Shown piece by piece: positions 13,001 through 26,337 of a stretch of 64,000 bases of DNA. Both the position numbers and the translations under genes were made by a program. The DNA is from Micropterus salmoides. Its lineage: Eukaryota; Chordata; Actinopteri; Centrarchiformes; Centrarchidae. The DNA lies in contig NW_024041150.1 in NCBI RefSeq assembly GCF_014851395.1, positions 992,001 to 1,056,000 of the forward strand, written 5' to 3'. Below the pieces are notes generated by a model. That model made no database searches, was not told the DNA's origin, and worked only from the letters and a program-made list of their open reading frames with translations. Position 1 is the stretch's first letter. Each line of letters opens with the position of its first letter.

Positions 13001-14240
13001 ATTTCTGTTAAACAGCTGGACAATGGTGTTTTTTACAAACAGACTGGAGTAAATAGTGCATTTGTTGGTGACTATTTTAAGCTGCGTATGAATCCACATT
13101 TGGTTCTCAAGAGAGTATTTCCAGCAGCAGAACGGTGTAGGACTGAGTCAAAATAAATTACAATGTGTGTGTTCATGGTGATGAAGGATCATGTCACACA
13201 GTGCAACAGTGAGGCTTACTGATGTGTTTTTAACAGTTTTTGGACAACAGTGAAGCTCTATGGCTCAGAGGAAGAAGATATTTCAGGCTTTGACTACACA
13301 GAAAATACTAATATCACCAGATTTATCCTTGTCCTTTCGGTGTAGTTCAAAGCTTAAATTTCAAGTAAAAGAGATACAGACATTTTAGCACACAATATAC
13401 ATATTTGCCCCTTGTTACAGCTGTTTACAGCTGACTTATACCTTTACTTTTATTATTTAATTGTCTTGTATTCATAATGTGTTAACTCAAGTCCTGACAC
13501 ATGTTATAAACCAGTTTTTTTTTAATACAATGCTAATTCGTACACTCATTTATTTGTTAATGGTACTCACTGGCAGCCTGAAGTTTCAGTTGTTATTATA
13601 GCTCTACAAATAATACATTATGTGTGCACATTTTATATTAATTTGTACACTTTTTATGCAATTTAAATGCAGATCTTCTACACTTTGTACACAACCAGCA
13701 AGTTGAATGCCTACATTACAACAGTCACCTGCTATTACCCTAAAACCGTCCTTATGTACAGGCTGTATTTTTGATTCTTTGTTAATTATTAAAGACTGTA
13801 GAATTAGTGTTCCTGGAACCAAACCACTTAACAAGATTCAAACCAAAGACAAGTGGAACAGAGTGAAAGACTGACTCAAGGGCAGAAGAATTGTAAACAA
13901 AGAAATCGATTCCAAATATTTCTCTTTCACAACAGAATTCAGAAAACAATAAGGTCAAGAAATATTTCTGCTCTTGGCCTTCAGCAATGTTGTTTCAAAC
14001 AGAAAGGCCATGTCCTGAAACAAATATTTCTCTGACTCAAATTACAATGGATTTTTTTTTCTTCAGATTTTTTGCATCACCAAATAAAGAACTTCTGCTC
14101 ATGATAGCTTAAGTTTAAATGAGGACATGTCTCATTTAGCCTATGTAGCACAGATACTACTGTTTTGCAAGAAATAACATCCTAAACTCAATGTATTTAA
14201 ATTATATAATTACGAATAATTTACATTAATTATTTACTTG
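10081..14240. other. non-genic stretch
   Basis: AT-rich DNA without a recognisable gene. It contains a (CA)n run at 12006-12026. The segment at about 10400-10690 may be an old LINE remnant on the minus strand (GGCAGAATATCCCATGTGTG-like text), but this is weak. Confidence 0.35.
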
Positions 14241-14269
14241 AGGAAACGTTAAGCGTACTTGGCCTAATT

Positions 14270-14990
14270 TAAAGAAAATAAGGTTTTCCAGACATGAAAA
14301 ACATCATTTCTGCTCTTTGCCAATTAGCCACTGCAGCCATCCTCATCAGATTTATGTTAAAGAACCATCTACCATTAAACTGTGCGATACAATTTATTTT
14401 GTCATTGTTTCTCCACTGCATGTTACCAAACGAATGGCTCGCTGCTTTAAGGAAAGTTAACCACACGGTCACTTTCCTGAAAACAAAGGATTCTCTGGGT
14501 AAAGGCTGGAGATCGGCGCTGGTCCACAGGCTTGTTAACCAGCATCTCTTCTGCTCTATTAGCTGTAATAAAAAAGGTCCCTGAAGGTGGCGGCCCTGTT
14601 ACTCTCTAGTCCTAGAGACAAAAAGGCTACTTACACACATACTGATCCCTTGAGGCCTCCCAGGTCTGGTTAGCTGGCACAGATGGAGGTCTATTAGCTA
14701 CTGGTGTTTTTTAATGGAAACAGGGGTTAGTTGCATCAGAGACAGTCACTGAGTGTGACAATGCTGGTGCTTGCCAGTCCCCCAACTTTACACACAAAAC
14801 AAGATGTCTGCTTCTCTGTCACCAAGACAAAAATAAATACCCTGCTGCTTTCAAGGCCCTGAGCAGAGAAATCTGCTACTTGCTCCTAGTACAAAACACC
14901 CACGATGTGTTTACCTTCAACTAACAGGCAGCATAGTTTCCAGAGGCAGAAATAGTTTGCAGTTGTTGTTTGTTTTAACAAAGGCTTTCA
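14270..14990. promoter_or_regulatory. candidate conserved non-coding element
   Basis: Balanced base composition, no simple repeats and no transposon signature over roughly 700 bases. CCAATTAGCC near 14320 and TATTAGCTGTAAT near 14558 look like homeodomain-type sites. Overlapping open frames on both strands (up to 96 codons) show no recognisable family and have no splice context, so I do not call them genes. This is inference only; alignment to other fish genomes would decide it. Confidence 0.25.
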
Positions 14991-17900
14991 TTGCCAAAGC
15001 GAAGGAGCTGACAAGTTTGGACCGTCAAGAAAGAGACAAGAGAGGGCCTCTAGAAATCAATACACAAACAGTTTATTCAGTCATTCGTTTAGACACACAA
15101 GTGGCCCCACAGAAAGACAACCACCTCCTCAGGAATGGCTTGTCTTGCCTCACTCTCTGTCACAAACACTACACACATATCACACAATACATGATGCATG
15201 CACACTCACATTAAGCCACATGCAAGTTGGGACCCATGATGTGTGTGCAGCAGTGTGCAAACTATTCCATAGCTTTAGGGGGAGCTCAGTTTTTTTCCCC
15301 GGGACGGGGGGGAACAGACTGTGATTCTTACTGCTGAATCATTAATAGCTGCAAGCATGTTGGCCTGGGGCTGAGACTGTGAAAGTATCAGGCATGCTTG
15401 TCTTATTATTATAATCATAATTATTATTATTATTATTATTATCATATGTAGACATTTTTCTACAATTACGCTTCACACAACAGTTGTTGCTGTGTTTGCG
15501 ACCTGACCTTTCTTTTCTCCGTGTGAGGAAACAATTTAGAAAGTTGCGTTGCGCTGCGGAGAGCCCGCAGCTGCAGTAGTAGGCCTAAAAAAGTTGGACC
15601 TGGCTCAACTATTGCCAGATCGCAACGCAATGTCCAGCAAAGTGTTGGACAATCAAAGTTGTGCATGTTCCTGTTAATTTACTTTGTAATGTGAACACCA
15701 CATTTCTATTGTTTGCCTTGGGATCGATTCAACAAAAAAAGCTGCTTTCCTGGATCGAAAAATTTATCATCTGTATAAAGAGACATCATCTTGATATTAG
15801 AAAAAAAGTTTGTGCCTAAAACAATCTCACACTTGGTCAACATTAACACATACACACAGGTTTGTGTGCTGTGGGTGCCATCACATGCTGACCTTCAGGG
15901 TTACAGCCTTCTAAATCTAGTTTTCTTCCCTTATGCTTAGTTTACTCCTATCGAGCCTGGCTTTAGGTGCTTTCAGCTTTATGTGAGAATCCAAGGCCTC
16001 ATTGTCTCTCGTTTGGATATCTAATTCATTTGGAATCATAGTCGTCACCCAAACTTCCCCTCCGGCCTCCCTGGCTAGGTGTGTGTCTTTGCACAATGTG
16101 AAGTGTGTCTGTGTTCTTTACAAAAATGTGAAGGCAGCAGCATGACAGCGACAGCCTGATTGAGAACACAGAACCTCTTCTATCAATAAACACCTTAAAC
16201 ACTGTTCTAATAAACATGGTGGACATTACCCTCATATTTAGTAGTTATCAAGCTAAGAATATGGAATATTCAAACATCATGGCAGCCAGTTTCCTTCCGA
16301 AAGTCAACCTTGATTTCTCTTAAGCATGTCCGCAATCCTTCCGTCTTCTTTTAATCTTGACTGAATGTTCTCTAACCTAAACAAAGTAGTTTTTTTTACC
16401 CCCAAACAACTCGGTTTTGCCTAAACACAACCAAACCATACCAATGGGAGATCAAAAATGTTAATATGAATATTTTTGTAACTGTGATTTGTAACAGTTC
16501 TGGAAAACATGGACAAATCGTATCAAGCTAAAAGCAGTGTCAGATCAGAAAACGTGGGTCATTTTGGAAAGCCATTAAAATGATGTACTGTATTTGGCGT
16601 CTTAGTTTGGAGGACATGTTGACAAATATCACTGACATTGTACAAACTAAATCAAGCTTTACCTGTCAGCCTCCGTGTTGTCACCAGTCTAATGTTCTTC
16701 TCAGCACCTTGAAAATAAAGCTCAGGCGGTCATATCTTGGGCTGGCATTGGGAAACATAAATACAAGCATGTTTCTAGAAGGTAACACAATGCAGGTGAT
16801 CTCATGTCTCTTCTCTCAGAATGAGAAATCAATGCAGCAGCGCAGTATACAGTTTAACAATGAACAATGGGATTATCTCCAAAACTTGTTCATTGGTGCA
16901 TATGATTAGGTTCATTAGCCGTAATTTAGACTTTCACTGACCTAATATAATGTTTGACCGGTTTGTAATACCGCTGTTTTTATGCCTCTTTATTGTTTTT
17001 AAATCATGCTCGTAATACTTCACTAACTTGTGCTGTAAAGATATTTGGCTTGATCTGGACTGATGGATGCTGTCATGTCCTCAGTGAGGAGATGTGATTG
17101 AACGGGTCATTTGGTGAAGGCTGAGAAGTCTGACTGATGGACTGTACAGGATGTTGGACTCGGAGAGAAAAGCGGCTTTTAGTCCTCTTCGTTGCACTTC
17201 ATTTTCTTTCTGGCTTCATCTTGATGCCATTGGCATTTTCATGTAATACATTTAAAAAAGAATTATAATTAAAAGCATAGTTCTGACTAAACCGGTGTTT
17301 AATTTCCTGACATTACAGTTCAGCATTCATTAGAGAATGTGATTAGTGTGTTTATGTGATGATTTTTCAAGACTGTGGATTGTGACCTGAGGCTTTTTGT
17401 TCACACAATTCTGTCTCTATTTTATTTATGACTGTATGTTTAACTTCTCTATAAAATCACATGACTTTTAAATTTCATACTTGTTGTTTCCTTTACATTC
17501 TCCCTGTTGTTCTCTGTACACCATCAGTGCAGGTGGAGAAATCCAGATTCATTTCTTATAGCTTCACAAGAAAGTCATTTATTCTTGTGAAGTGTGAAAA
17601 ACAACTTCCACAGATTGAAAATTGCCCAAGCTCGATAATCCATCTCACCAACTATGAAGTACTAATTTATTTTTGTCAAAGTTTCTTATTCATCATTATT
17701 TCACGGTGCCCATGTTGAGCCTTTTTAAAATATCAGTGTGTGGATTAAGTAACGCTCTGCTTAGTGTCAATCACCTGACACCCACAGGGAGAAATGAAAG
17801 GAAGTAGTAATCCCTCGAAACCGCACAAACTTTGTCACGTCCACGCACTCATAATGAGCATGAGGTTTCTTTCTTCAAAACAACACTAGTTTCTTGTTAA

Positions 17901-18490
17901 ATCTCCTGTTCACATCTCTTGACTACACATGCTTTTATTTAACCCCTTCTATCCAGTTATTCTTTAAACCTTTAAAGGTGCTTTCAGACGGCAAGTGGTT
18001 GTTTGTTAGTCTGTTGTTCCCAGCATAAACATGATGGCTATTCACGACTGTCGCCAGAGCTGATGGCTGACGATTGACCTGTGAAACCATGACAAGAGGC
18101 GTCGCACAAAAATCTGGGCCCTGTACATAAGTATACTCTAAGAGCCCCTCCCAGCATCCACAGCTATTAGTTCTAGTATCTTTATGGGCCCTCCCAGTAT
18201 GGTCAGCATTAACCCCACCACCACCAGTCCAACACCCCTGACCATGACAACCAAAGAAACAGCACAAAGGCAAATAATGCACGGGGTAATTTCACTGGTC
18301 TCTATAGGTTATCTGAATTACACACCAGCAGTGAACACATCACAAAAATCATTGTTTAAGCAACATGAGCTTCAAAGTTTGATGATCCAGTCTGGGCCAA
18401 TAACACTGTTTATCATATTACTTAAGCTAAACCTGCAGTGTCATTTTACTAACACTGCCTATGTTACAGATTAGAGTAGGTGGATAGCTA
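14991..18490. other. non-genic stretch
   Basis: No gene is recognised. It holds an (ATT)n run at about 15402-15442 and a short G-run near 15300. Confidence 0.4.
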
Positions 18491-18499
18491 GTTGGGATC

Positions 18500-18975
18500 A
18501 TAGGTGGGATTTACACTGGGGACGCTGGGGACATGTCCCCACCACATTTTGAAATGGTTGATTTTGTCCCCATTACTTTTTGAAAGCATTTATTAAAAAT
18601 GTCCTGAAAATAGCTTGCACCAAGAACTTAGTTAAAACCAAGTTAACTAACAAATGAGAAATCATTCAATTCAATTTAAATAATATAAGTAACAAATGTG
18701 CATTGTCCAAAAAAGTAACTAGCTAAAATAAACAAGCTGCTGACTACTGCATTATATTTTTATATTTATGAATTGTCACCTTCAAGCTACATTTTTTGTT
18801 TCCCTTTACATAAATAGACATTTTCACCATAAATTAGAGAAGAAAATGTCTCAAGAATGCAGGAAATTAAGTGTTTAATGCTCCAATTCATTTTCGTGCA
18901 TCGTCATGTCTTGTATAATCACGCCCCTACTCTGAGCCCTTATATCCCCACCACTTTTTAACACAAAGTGACGCC
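18500..18975. repeat. probable dispersed repeat with GGGGACATGTCCCC palindrome
   Basis: It begins with a perfect 14-base palindrome GGGGACATGTCCCC (18527-18540) followed by ACCACATTTTGAAA. It ends with an inverse-looking ATCCCCACCACTTTTTAACA and AGTGACGCCC. I recall this text as a dispersed element of fish genomes but cannot name the family. The ends are approximate. Confidence 0.4.
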
Positions 18976-19250
18976 CTTGGCTGGGATGATGTTTGCATTG
19001 AGTGACTTTGAAATCCAAGACTCCATGTTGTTAATGGTCATCAAGCAGTTGACAATTTTAAACATATTTCCCACATTTCCATTGCTTAACTGGTAACTCC
19101 ACAAGATTTTCCCAAAGAAGGTTAAAGTCAAGGGCAACTGGACTTGATTGAAGATACTAGAAGATGCTTCGTCCCCCATCCAAGAGACAATTAACTTCTG
19201 TGGGGTCGTTTGTCAAGATAATCAATACCGCTGGTTTGTTAGTGCTCCTG

Positions 19251-19288
19251 GCTGTGGTAACGACAGTCATTATGGTCGTTACCACGGC
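19251..19288. repeat. short hairpin
   Basis: GTGGTAACGAC (19254-19264) and GTCGTTACCAC (19275-19285) are perfect inverted complements with a 10-base loop; the flanking GCT/GGC extend the stem with one G-T pair. The upstream text GAAGATGCTTCGTCCCCCAT may belong to an old retroelement end. Confidence 0.6.
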
Positions 19289-19659
19289 TGTGCTACTTGT
19301 GTTTATTTAAGAGGTTAACCGGGGGGAGATAGTGATTACAATCCGGCCTGGCCAAAAAAATAGCAAATACCTTACAACAACATGAGACAGGCCACAAATT
19401 CAAAATCATCCACAATCCACAAATCTAGCTAACATCCAGATGAATCAGAAACAAAAGCACTGTGTGCAAGTTTCCAAGTCTTTTAAAAGAATAGGTTAAA
19501 AGCAGAAATGAGCGTATTTGCTTTCTTTTTTAACAATACTCTCATGTCTGTTATGAGGCAGAGCTGGGCGGACATTAAACTATCTTAGTGTAAAGACTGA
19601 AGGCGGGGGGAACAGCTGGCCCGGCTTTCTCCAAACTTCAAAAATATGCCTGTGCTGTT

Positions 19660-20120
19660 GTTTGTCTTCATTCTAGGCTAATTGCCTCCATGCTTAACAG
19701 ATATGAGAGTGGTATCACACTTCTCATCTAACTTAGTATTACACTTTTACTAAGCTTTAGAAGCTTAAGCTTTTGAAATAAAAGTCCTCCCACATCTTTC
19801 CCCCACACTCTTTAGCAAACCTTGTCTAGAGAAGCTGTTTTCAGACAAAGGATTCAATTAGAAGTGTAATTGTTGAAGAATATCAAACTCATTAACAGCC
19901 AACGATTACTGTGAGTGACATGTTTACATTTCCCTCCAAAATCTATACAATGTAATGCTAATTGTGCATTTCATTCCAGCTCTGCAATTGTAATCTGGGT
20001 CTTGTAAAGTGGCACTGGTTGTGAGCTAATTACAGCCTCTTGGGAAATGTAAAAATCTAATTGAATGAGTTTCGCAGGGGCTCGTTTCACATATTCAGTT
20101 AAAACCAATCTATCCTCACC
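19660..20120. promoter_or_regulatory. candidate conserved non-coding element with homeodomain-type sites
   Basis: Six TAATTG/TAATTA/CAATTA cores fall within about 380 bases (19679, 19855, 19867, 19959, 20028 and 20058). The segment has no simple repeats, no transposon ends and no coding potential. Clustered TAATTA-type sites in repeat-free desert are typical of developmental enhancers, but the function is inferred. Confidence 0.3.
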
Positions 20121-21040
20121 GCTTGAAACATATGATTAGAAAGAAACTCTGGCTAAGTTGACACACATATCCCTAACCACCCACACGCTGTACACACTTA
20201 CGACTACTATGACTTTATGTGTGTATGTGTGTGTTTCATAATAGTCCATCAGTGTGCAGTAAAAACACAAATTAGTTGAGACGGAGAAACAGACCCACTG
20301 GGGTTCAGAGCTAATATGTAGTCATAAAACACACACTCTCATACAGTGTGTCAATATAGATGTTTAACTGAAATATTACTGAGTCTTTGCACAGCAATGT
20401 TAAACATTTAGTTTCTGTTCATAAGCGCTTCTCTGTGTTCATATGTGTGTGTGTGTACGTTAGGTTGGGTAGGGTTACACAAATGTTTTTGGGATGTGCT
20501 TGTGTGTGCAGTTAACTCTTAATGACTAGGATGTTGAAAGGAAAAATGCAAAATAAAGAGAGTGCAAAAAATTTGACAGACATTCGTTCATTGGCCTTTT
20601 AGCGTTGCTGGGAGACAGAAAGAGAGACAGGAGACAAGAAGTAGCAGAGGTCATTATTGCTCTTCTTCACTCCTCGGAGTGAAAAGGAGAGATCATTATG
20701 CGTCTCTCTTTTAAACACAGCAGAGAGCAAAGACGTGTCATAAGAGTAATTTTGTGTTTAAATTGCAGAGGTTAAGCTCTGAGTTAAGCTAAGTAAAGAG
20801 CTGCTGCTGCTCGCAGAGGGCCGTAAGGGGCAGGTTTCACTTTCTGTGTTTCGAAGTCACTGCTGCTGTCTTCATGCGTATGTTACTCTCAGATAACAGC
20901 TGAAACGCTTCCATCTGTAATTGTAGTCTGGTGGCTAGCAGAGGAGACAGAAATGTCAACAGGACTCGACAGCAAATTGCCAGAGCAACTTTTTCCAGAT
21001 TGTGTGTGTGTGGGCTGGTATTTTTTACTTTTGTGTGCGC
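20121..21040. other. non-genic stretch
   Basis: Nothing recognised beyond short GT runs (about 20218-20235 and 20443-20456). Confidence 0.4.
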
Positions 21041-21189
21041 TTGTGTTTATTTGGTGGTTATTTCACATTTAATGGTGTGTGTGTGCGTGTGTGTGTGTGT
21101 GTGCATTTGTTGTGGAGTGCTCTTTGAGTGTTTGTGCTTGTTTGGCGGTTATTTCACATTTAATGGTGTGTGCTTTTGCTGTGGAGTGT
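21041..21189. repeat. local direct duplication around a (GT)n run
   Basis: The unit GGTTATTTCACATTTAATGG with flanking TTTGG(T/C) and a downstream TTTG(T/C)TGTGGAGTG occurs twice, at 21050-21119 and 21141-21188. The first copy is expanded by a (GT)n run. The two ORFs of about 77-117 codons crossing it are artefacts. Confidence 0.7.
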
Positions 21190-23761
21190 GGACCTATTCT
21201 GTGGATTTGGGACAGCTGTCTAACTGGGGAAAATTATTTTCCTCCATTTTGTTTTTTGCAGTTACATTCAGCATCAGCATTTGATTGGGGTTATATTAAA
21301 GAAACAATGTGACCGTCTGGTGCATCTCTGACAGTTTAGAGACAGTTTCTGTCCACAGTGCAGAAATAGTCCAGGGGCATATTTAGCCTAGCTTTGGACA
21401 GTCTGGTTGCTCAGTCAAAAGGAAATACAGCTCCAAGCCTGTCTACTTTACATGATGTGTCTTGTTAATTTATACAAATATAAAATGTAAAAACAAAACA
21501 GAGCAATTTCTATCACAATGTAGGATTTGATATTTTTGGGCTTTGGTGCCCTAAAGACACTGGCATTTGTTTGGCCACTTTGGGGCCATGCAAACAAGCA
21601 GCAGACATGGAGCAACATTAACATTTATTTAAAGTCACGTTTCTGGCTATTCTGTTAGCTCTATTTTGTTTTCCACATACTCCTGAGTGAAATATCTGGA
21701 TCTTAACCTGCTGAATACTCCACTATTTTCACCAGCTGGTCACTAACTCTGTCTGTCTGCTATTTGGTGCTGAGCAGGTAGCATGCAGTCAGTTTTTATG
21801 GCTTTTTTGCTCAAAACTGCTGCCTGCTGTGGCTGGAAACCTTACTGATGAACCAAAACAGAAAAGTTACAGGCTGTTATAACAGTGATCTGTCTTCACT
21901 TGAGTGTAACAGAGCATGTGTTAGTAAATGGTCTAGCTACAAATATGAACTATTTCATCTTCCCAGCTCGGGACTTACCGTTTTTGTCTTTGACCATTTC
22001 ACCCTTCCTGCAGCTGTACTAACAAAGACTGTACTTCCTGTTGAGCTCTTGTGTTTTCTGAACAATCTCCGGCTCCTTCTCACAATAAGTTTCCGCACAC
22101 AGTGTTTTCCGCAGAGAAAGATGTTAAAAACGAAATGGAAAAAGGTTTGACAGCTCAATTTCTCTTGGCAACACGCAACACTTGTGGGGAGCCATCTCAA
22201 ACCCATGGATATTGCACTTCACATTTTAATGCTTTCTGTGAGGGGATTTTTCTAAGAGGGCTTGATATGGATAAAAGGCGAGGTACTGGGTCATTTACCA
22301 TTCGTGCCCCGACTCACTTAAAAGTAGAATGACCTCTGTCTCTCTAGCAGTAGGTCTACCGCTGTCTTTGTCTTTGGTTGCATGATGAAGGCACGATGAG
22401 GCGTGTCTAAACAGCCAGACAAGAGATATGACGTTCTTCTTCAGTCTAAGATAGGTCTCCAGACAGACTGTCTTCACTTAGAATGTAATACATGATTTGA
22501 ACATCCAATAAGTGGTTACACATATTTAGGCCAGTAAATGACTTTGTAGACTCTATAGGGACAGTAAAGGGATAAATATTGTGACATCTTCTGGAAACCT
22601 TTATCATTAATAAGAATTGACTAGCTCACAAGAATTTCCTTTACACTTGAGTGTTTTTCCCAAACCATTATTAAGTTAGAAACTAACACAAACAGGACTT
22701 CTTTAATTGCAATAACAGTACAGTGAATATGCTGAAAAATAAACGCATTGTTTTTGTATTTCTGCTGTGTGGACAAGATGTTATGGCTCATGTAAAACAT
22801 TAAACTGAACAGAGACTTCACCACTTATCTGACGCCTGCAGGCAAAGCCATGTCTTGACTTTTATCAAATAACTGAACAAAGATGTATATCTGATGTGAA
22901 TCTGCTATAAATCATGACCCTCTAACTCAGTAAAAGCCAAACAAATTTGTGGTGGGTAAGCACTGCGACAGTCTCAAACTCCAGGTGAGAAAGTGATTGA
23001 ATCATCAAGAGGGAGCATCTCCTAACACTTCAGGAGAGGAGCAAAGCAACCAAAATAGAGGATTGCTGCTGGGGAAAAAACAAGAAAACAATAGTTTGAC
23101 TTTATACAGACTTGTCCCCTCCCTAACACACACATTAGTAATGAAGTCTCTCACCCTGTCACCCAGACTCATTTAAAACATATCAACACTCTTGTCATGT
23201 CACAACCCAGCAGCAGTGACTCACCGCATACTTAACTTTAGCGGCACGAACTCTAGCACCGAATTGAAAAACGATCTCTTCTTGTTTGCTAAATCGCCTT
23301 GAATTTTGCATTGATTTTGTGAGACGTTTGCCGCTGGCTGATCAAGTAGAGATTAAATGCCCTGCTGAGTGGCACAGCTTCTCATTGTCTCCACGTCCAT
23401 CTGAATGGAGCTCTCCTCCAGCAACTTCAGTTTCTCCATCTCTCTCCACGAAACCCATCACAAAGATCAAATCACTAACACAGCTGAGTGTGAGAGGTGG
23501 GACAGGACACACAAGGTAGAAGAGGTCTTATTTCATTTCTAAGATATGAAACAGCCATATCTCTCATTATGTCTTTATTTCTTTTTCTGCTTCCTTCACA
23601 AGAGCAGTTTTGACCTTACCAATGTACTGTGTGTGTGCATCCATCCCTCTCAGCCCTCTGCTATTACCGCTAACTACTCCAGGCCACAGTAGTTCAGGTA
23701 TTGATTTTTCTCCTTGTTCATTCTGTCTTTCTGTCCCCTCCAAACCACTCCCTTGAGAGTG

Positions 23762-23803
<42 letters not shown>

Positions 23804-25230
23804 CTCATACGTTTATCTCTGTGCAGACCAATTTCAGTTTTAGAGTGTTCGCACTTTCTGTGGCTTAGATGCTAAATTGCACTTTGTTTTATCGAGGCCT
23901 ATTTTGTGCAATAACAATAAAGTTAATCTTGAGTCCATTTATGTCAGCGAGGGTCCTCACAAGCATAGAAGTACAATTGTGTTTATGTGTGTGTGTAATT
24001 TGTTAGTGGTAGAGGGAAAGAGAGATAGAGAAAGCATGGTCCGTGGTTATGTGACTGCATCGTCTAACTGTTGCACCGCCACCAACTAGAAGAACTGGCC
24101 CTTTAAGTCACTTATCTTAATCTTACTTTTGTTAAGTCTGTGTTTGTGTGAATTCAGAACTCACCAGTTGTTATAATCACTCCTTAATATGTGCGTATAC
24201 TGTCTGTGTGGACATTGTTGTTGAGTTAAAAAAAAATGACAAGAACTGTTGGAGGTGTGTTGTGTGTTTATGAGGAAGCGAGAGATAGAGAGTAAAAGAC
24301 AGAGAAAAGCGAAAGGAACCAGAGGAGACATAAGACAGACATGGGCGACAAAAAGAGACCATTACTGCATCCCTGAAACAACTGTAATGACAGGAATTGT
24401 CCATAAGATGGCGGCAGAGGACTGTGTAAACGTTTCTTTTTTCAATAAAGTTCACTTAAAATGGGCTACTCACCAAATATGCTTTTAGTATCCTGTGTTA
24501 GGTTATTATCATGAAAGGCACGGATCATAGTCTATCAAAATACCACATGAGTCAAATGACTTTCCAAAAATCCTTCTGATTATGAGATAAACATGTGAAC
24601 CGTAGGAGATACACTCGACAGGATAACAGATCTTTAGTGTTAAATGCTACAACAAATTCTAGACCTTAAGTAGTCAGTTGGTCTTACACCAACCTTAAAT
24701 CAACCATCAACATGCAAAGATTCAAAGATTTGAATCTATGATATCTTAAAACCAACCTTAAATCAACCCTCAAGATTTGTTTGTCACACACATTTGTTTT
24801 TATTTAAAAGGGACAGTGCACATTAAGAAACTTTTCAGCTTTTCATCAACATAAATATGACAGGTTTATCTATTTTTCATCTGTAGTCCTCGGCAGGTTG
24901 TTACAAGGTCAATATAAAAAAAATTAATAAAATGAACAGAATACACCACAATATACTGCCATTATGCTTTGCTGTGCAGATCATGAGCTGGTTGCTAAAG
25001 TAAATATGTTGTAATTCAAAATGTTGTTGTTATGCAGTCTGTAGCAGTGGTTCTCAAACTGATGTGGGGCTGGGGTTTGGATGTTGAGCAGACCTAAAGT
25101 TGCAAGAATATGATTCATGTGGTGACATAAACAAACAGATCACAGCTTTGTAACGTATATTAAATGTACTATATGAGATACTAACACCAGATCACACCTG
25201 CATAGGATACACCACCACCACCACCACTAG
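21190..25230. other. non-genic stretch with microsatellite
   Basis: No gene is supported. It contains a (TG)n run at 23760-23801 and two spaced copies of a 23-base unit starting ACCAACCTTAAATCAACC (24688-24710 and 24751-24773). The part at about 23200-23400 is repeat-free and could be conserved non-coding DNA. Confidence 0.4.
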
Positions 25231-25239
25231 TTTCATCCT

Positions 25240-26110
25240 CAGTAATGAACACATAGTTGAATTAATACCTCCCTGAAGATTATAACGACCCCAAATTTGG
25301 AATTCGTGGAAGATCTGTTGTTTTGGATTACATCAAACTGTTCAAGTGTATCAAAGTGTACCCCTGTTTTTTGACAGTTAACAGTGGGGTTGATCATAAT
25401 AATAATAATAATAAGCCAAGACCAACAGACCCAACATAGTAGTGAAGGCCAAGAGGGGGAGAACTTGCTCATCGACATGTCCACACCGAAAGAATGCACC
25501 TCCCTGAAGACCACAGAAAAACTCTCCAAATATAAAGATCTGGAGATATAAATTGAAAGAATGTGAGGGATGAACACCTCAACAATTCCAGTAGTAATAG
25601 GTGCTCTAAGTCCATCCATCCATCCATCGTCAACCGCTTATCCTGCGTACAGAGTACTGGAGCTAATCCCAGCTGACATTGGGCGAAAGGCGGGATACAC
25701 CCTGGACAGGTCGCCAGCAGGGCCACACATAGACAAACAACCACTCACACCTAAGGACTTTGGATGGTGGGAGGAAGCCAAAGCATCACAGAGAGAACCC
25801 ACGCAGACACGGCGAGAACATGCAAACTCCACACAGAAAGGCCAGGATGACCAGGGTTTCAACCCACGACCTTCTTGCTGTGAGGCGACAGTGCTAACCC
25901 CGGGATGGAAAAGTACATGAACAAAATCCTCGGTAACATTAAGATACAAGAAATCCAGAAGACCATCCTCCTAAGCACTGCTCACATTTTAAGGAGAACA
26001 TAATCCATCAAATAACTCCATCACACCCTCATTGCAGCCTCAGGTCCATGGAATGGACTTGGCTCTGTGAGTGCCAAAGACTTAAATAATAATAATAATG
26101 ATAATAAATT
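25240..26110 (+). mobile_element. LINE ORF2 3' fragment interrupted by a SINE
   Basis: On the + strand the translation before the interruption contains KTTEKLSKYKDLEI and TIPVVIGAL (about 25500-25605). After it comes KILGNIKIQEIQKTILLSTA with ILRR (about 25927-26000). I recognise this order from C-terminal parts of fish non-LTR retrotransposon proteins. Frameshifts and stops show that it is dead. A SINE on the opposite strand splits the reading at VVIGAL. The ends carry (ATA)n and (AAT)n runs (25397-25413 and 26086-26106). Confidence 0.6.
25610..25905 (-). repeat. tRNA-derived SINE-like repeat, copy 2 (antisense)
   Basis: This is the reverse complement of the family at 1154-1478. The 3' tail (CCAT)n at 25613-25628 is followed by the conserved body (CACCCTGGACAGGTCGCC near 25697) and the B-box-like tRNA part (CAGGGTTTCAACCC near 25853). 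It sits inside a LINE fragment, so it is the younger insertion. Confidence 0.8.
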
Positions 26111-26214
26111 GGAAGGTATATTTAAATTTATGCATATTTTTTAATATGCAAAACGCAGGAACATATGAAGTTACATTATTTTAGTTGAGAGTAGGTAAAT
26201 GGTGTTTTTATCTG

Positions 26215-26337
26215 TAGTACCATCGATGTCCTCTGGAGGCAGTAGAGATCCTGAGAACTGTTGTTGCATAATAGCAGAAGAAGAGGCTTCAACGCCAGTG
26301 GAGGGAACTGACAGCCGCCAGTTTAGTGTAAACATCA
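26215..26337 (+). promoter_or_regulatory. mcm8: probable mcm8 promoter-proximal region and 5' UTR exon
   Basis: A donor-like ATCA/GTAAGT occurs at 26338. The coding exon is preceded by a pyrimidine tract and acceptor TCCTCTTTTAG ending near 26722. The simplest reading is a non-coding first exon ending at 26337 joined to an exon that begins just before the ATG at 26730. The transcription start is not visible. Confidence 0.45.

Noticed and set aside
14294..14584. 96-codon frame overlapping a 67-codon antisense frame
   Set aside because: No family similarity; more likely non-coding DNA.
25570..25949. Open frames of 103-116 codons on both strands near 25.7 kb
   Set aside because: They lie in the antisense SINE and reproduce the same text as the frame at 1154-1477.
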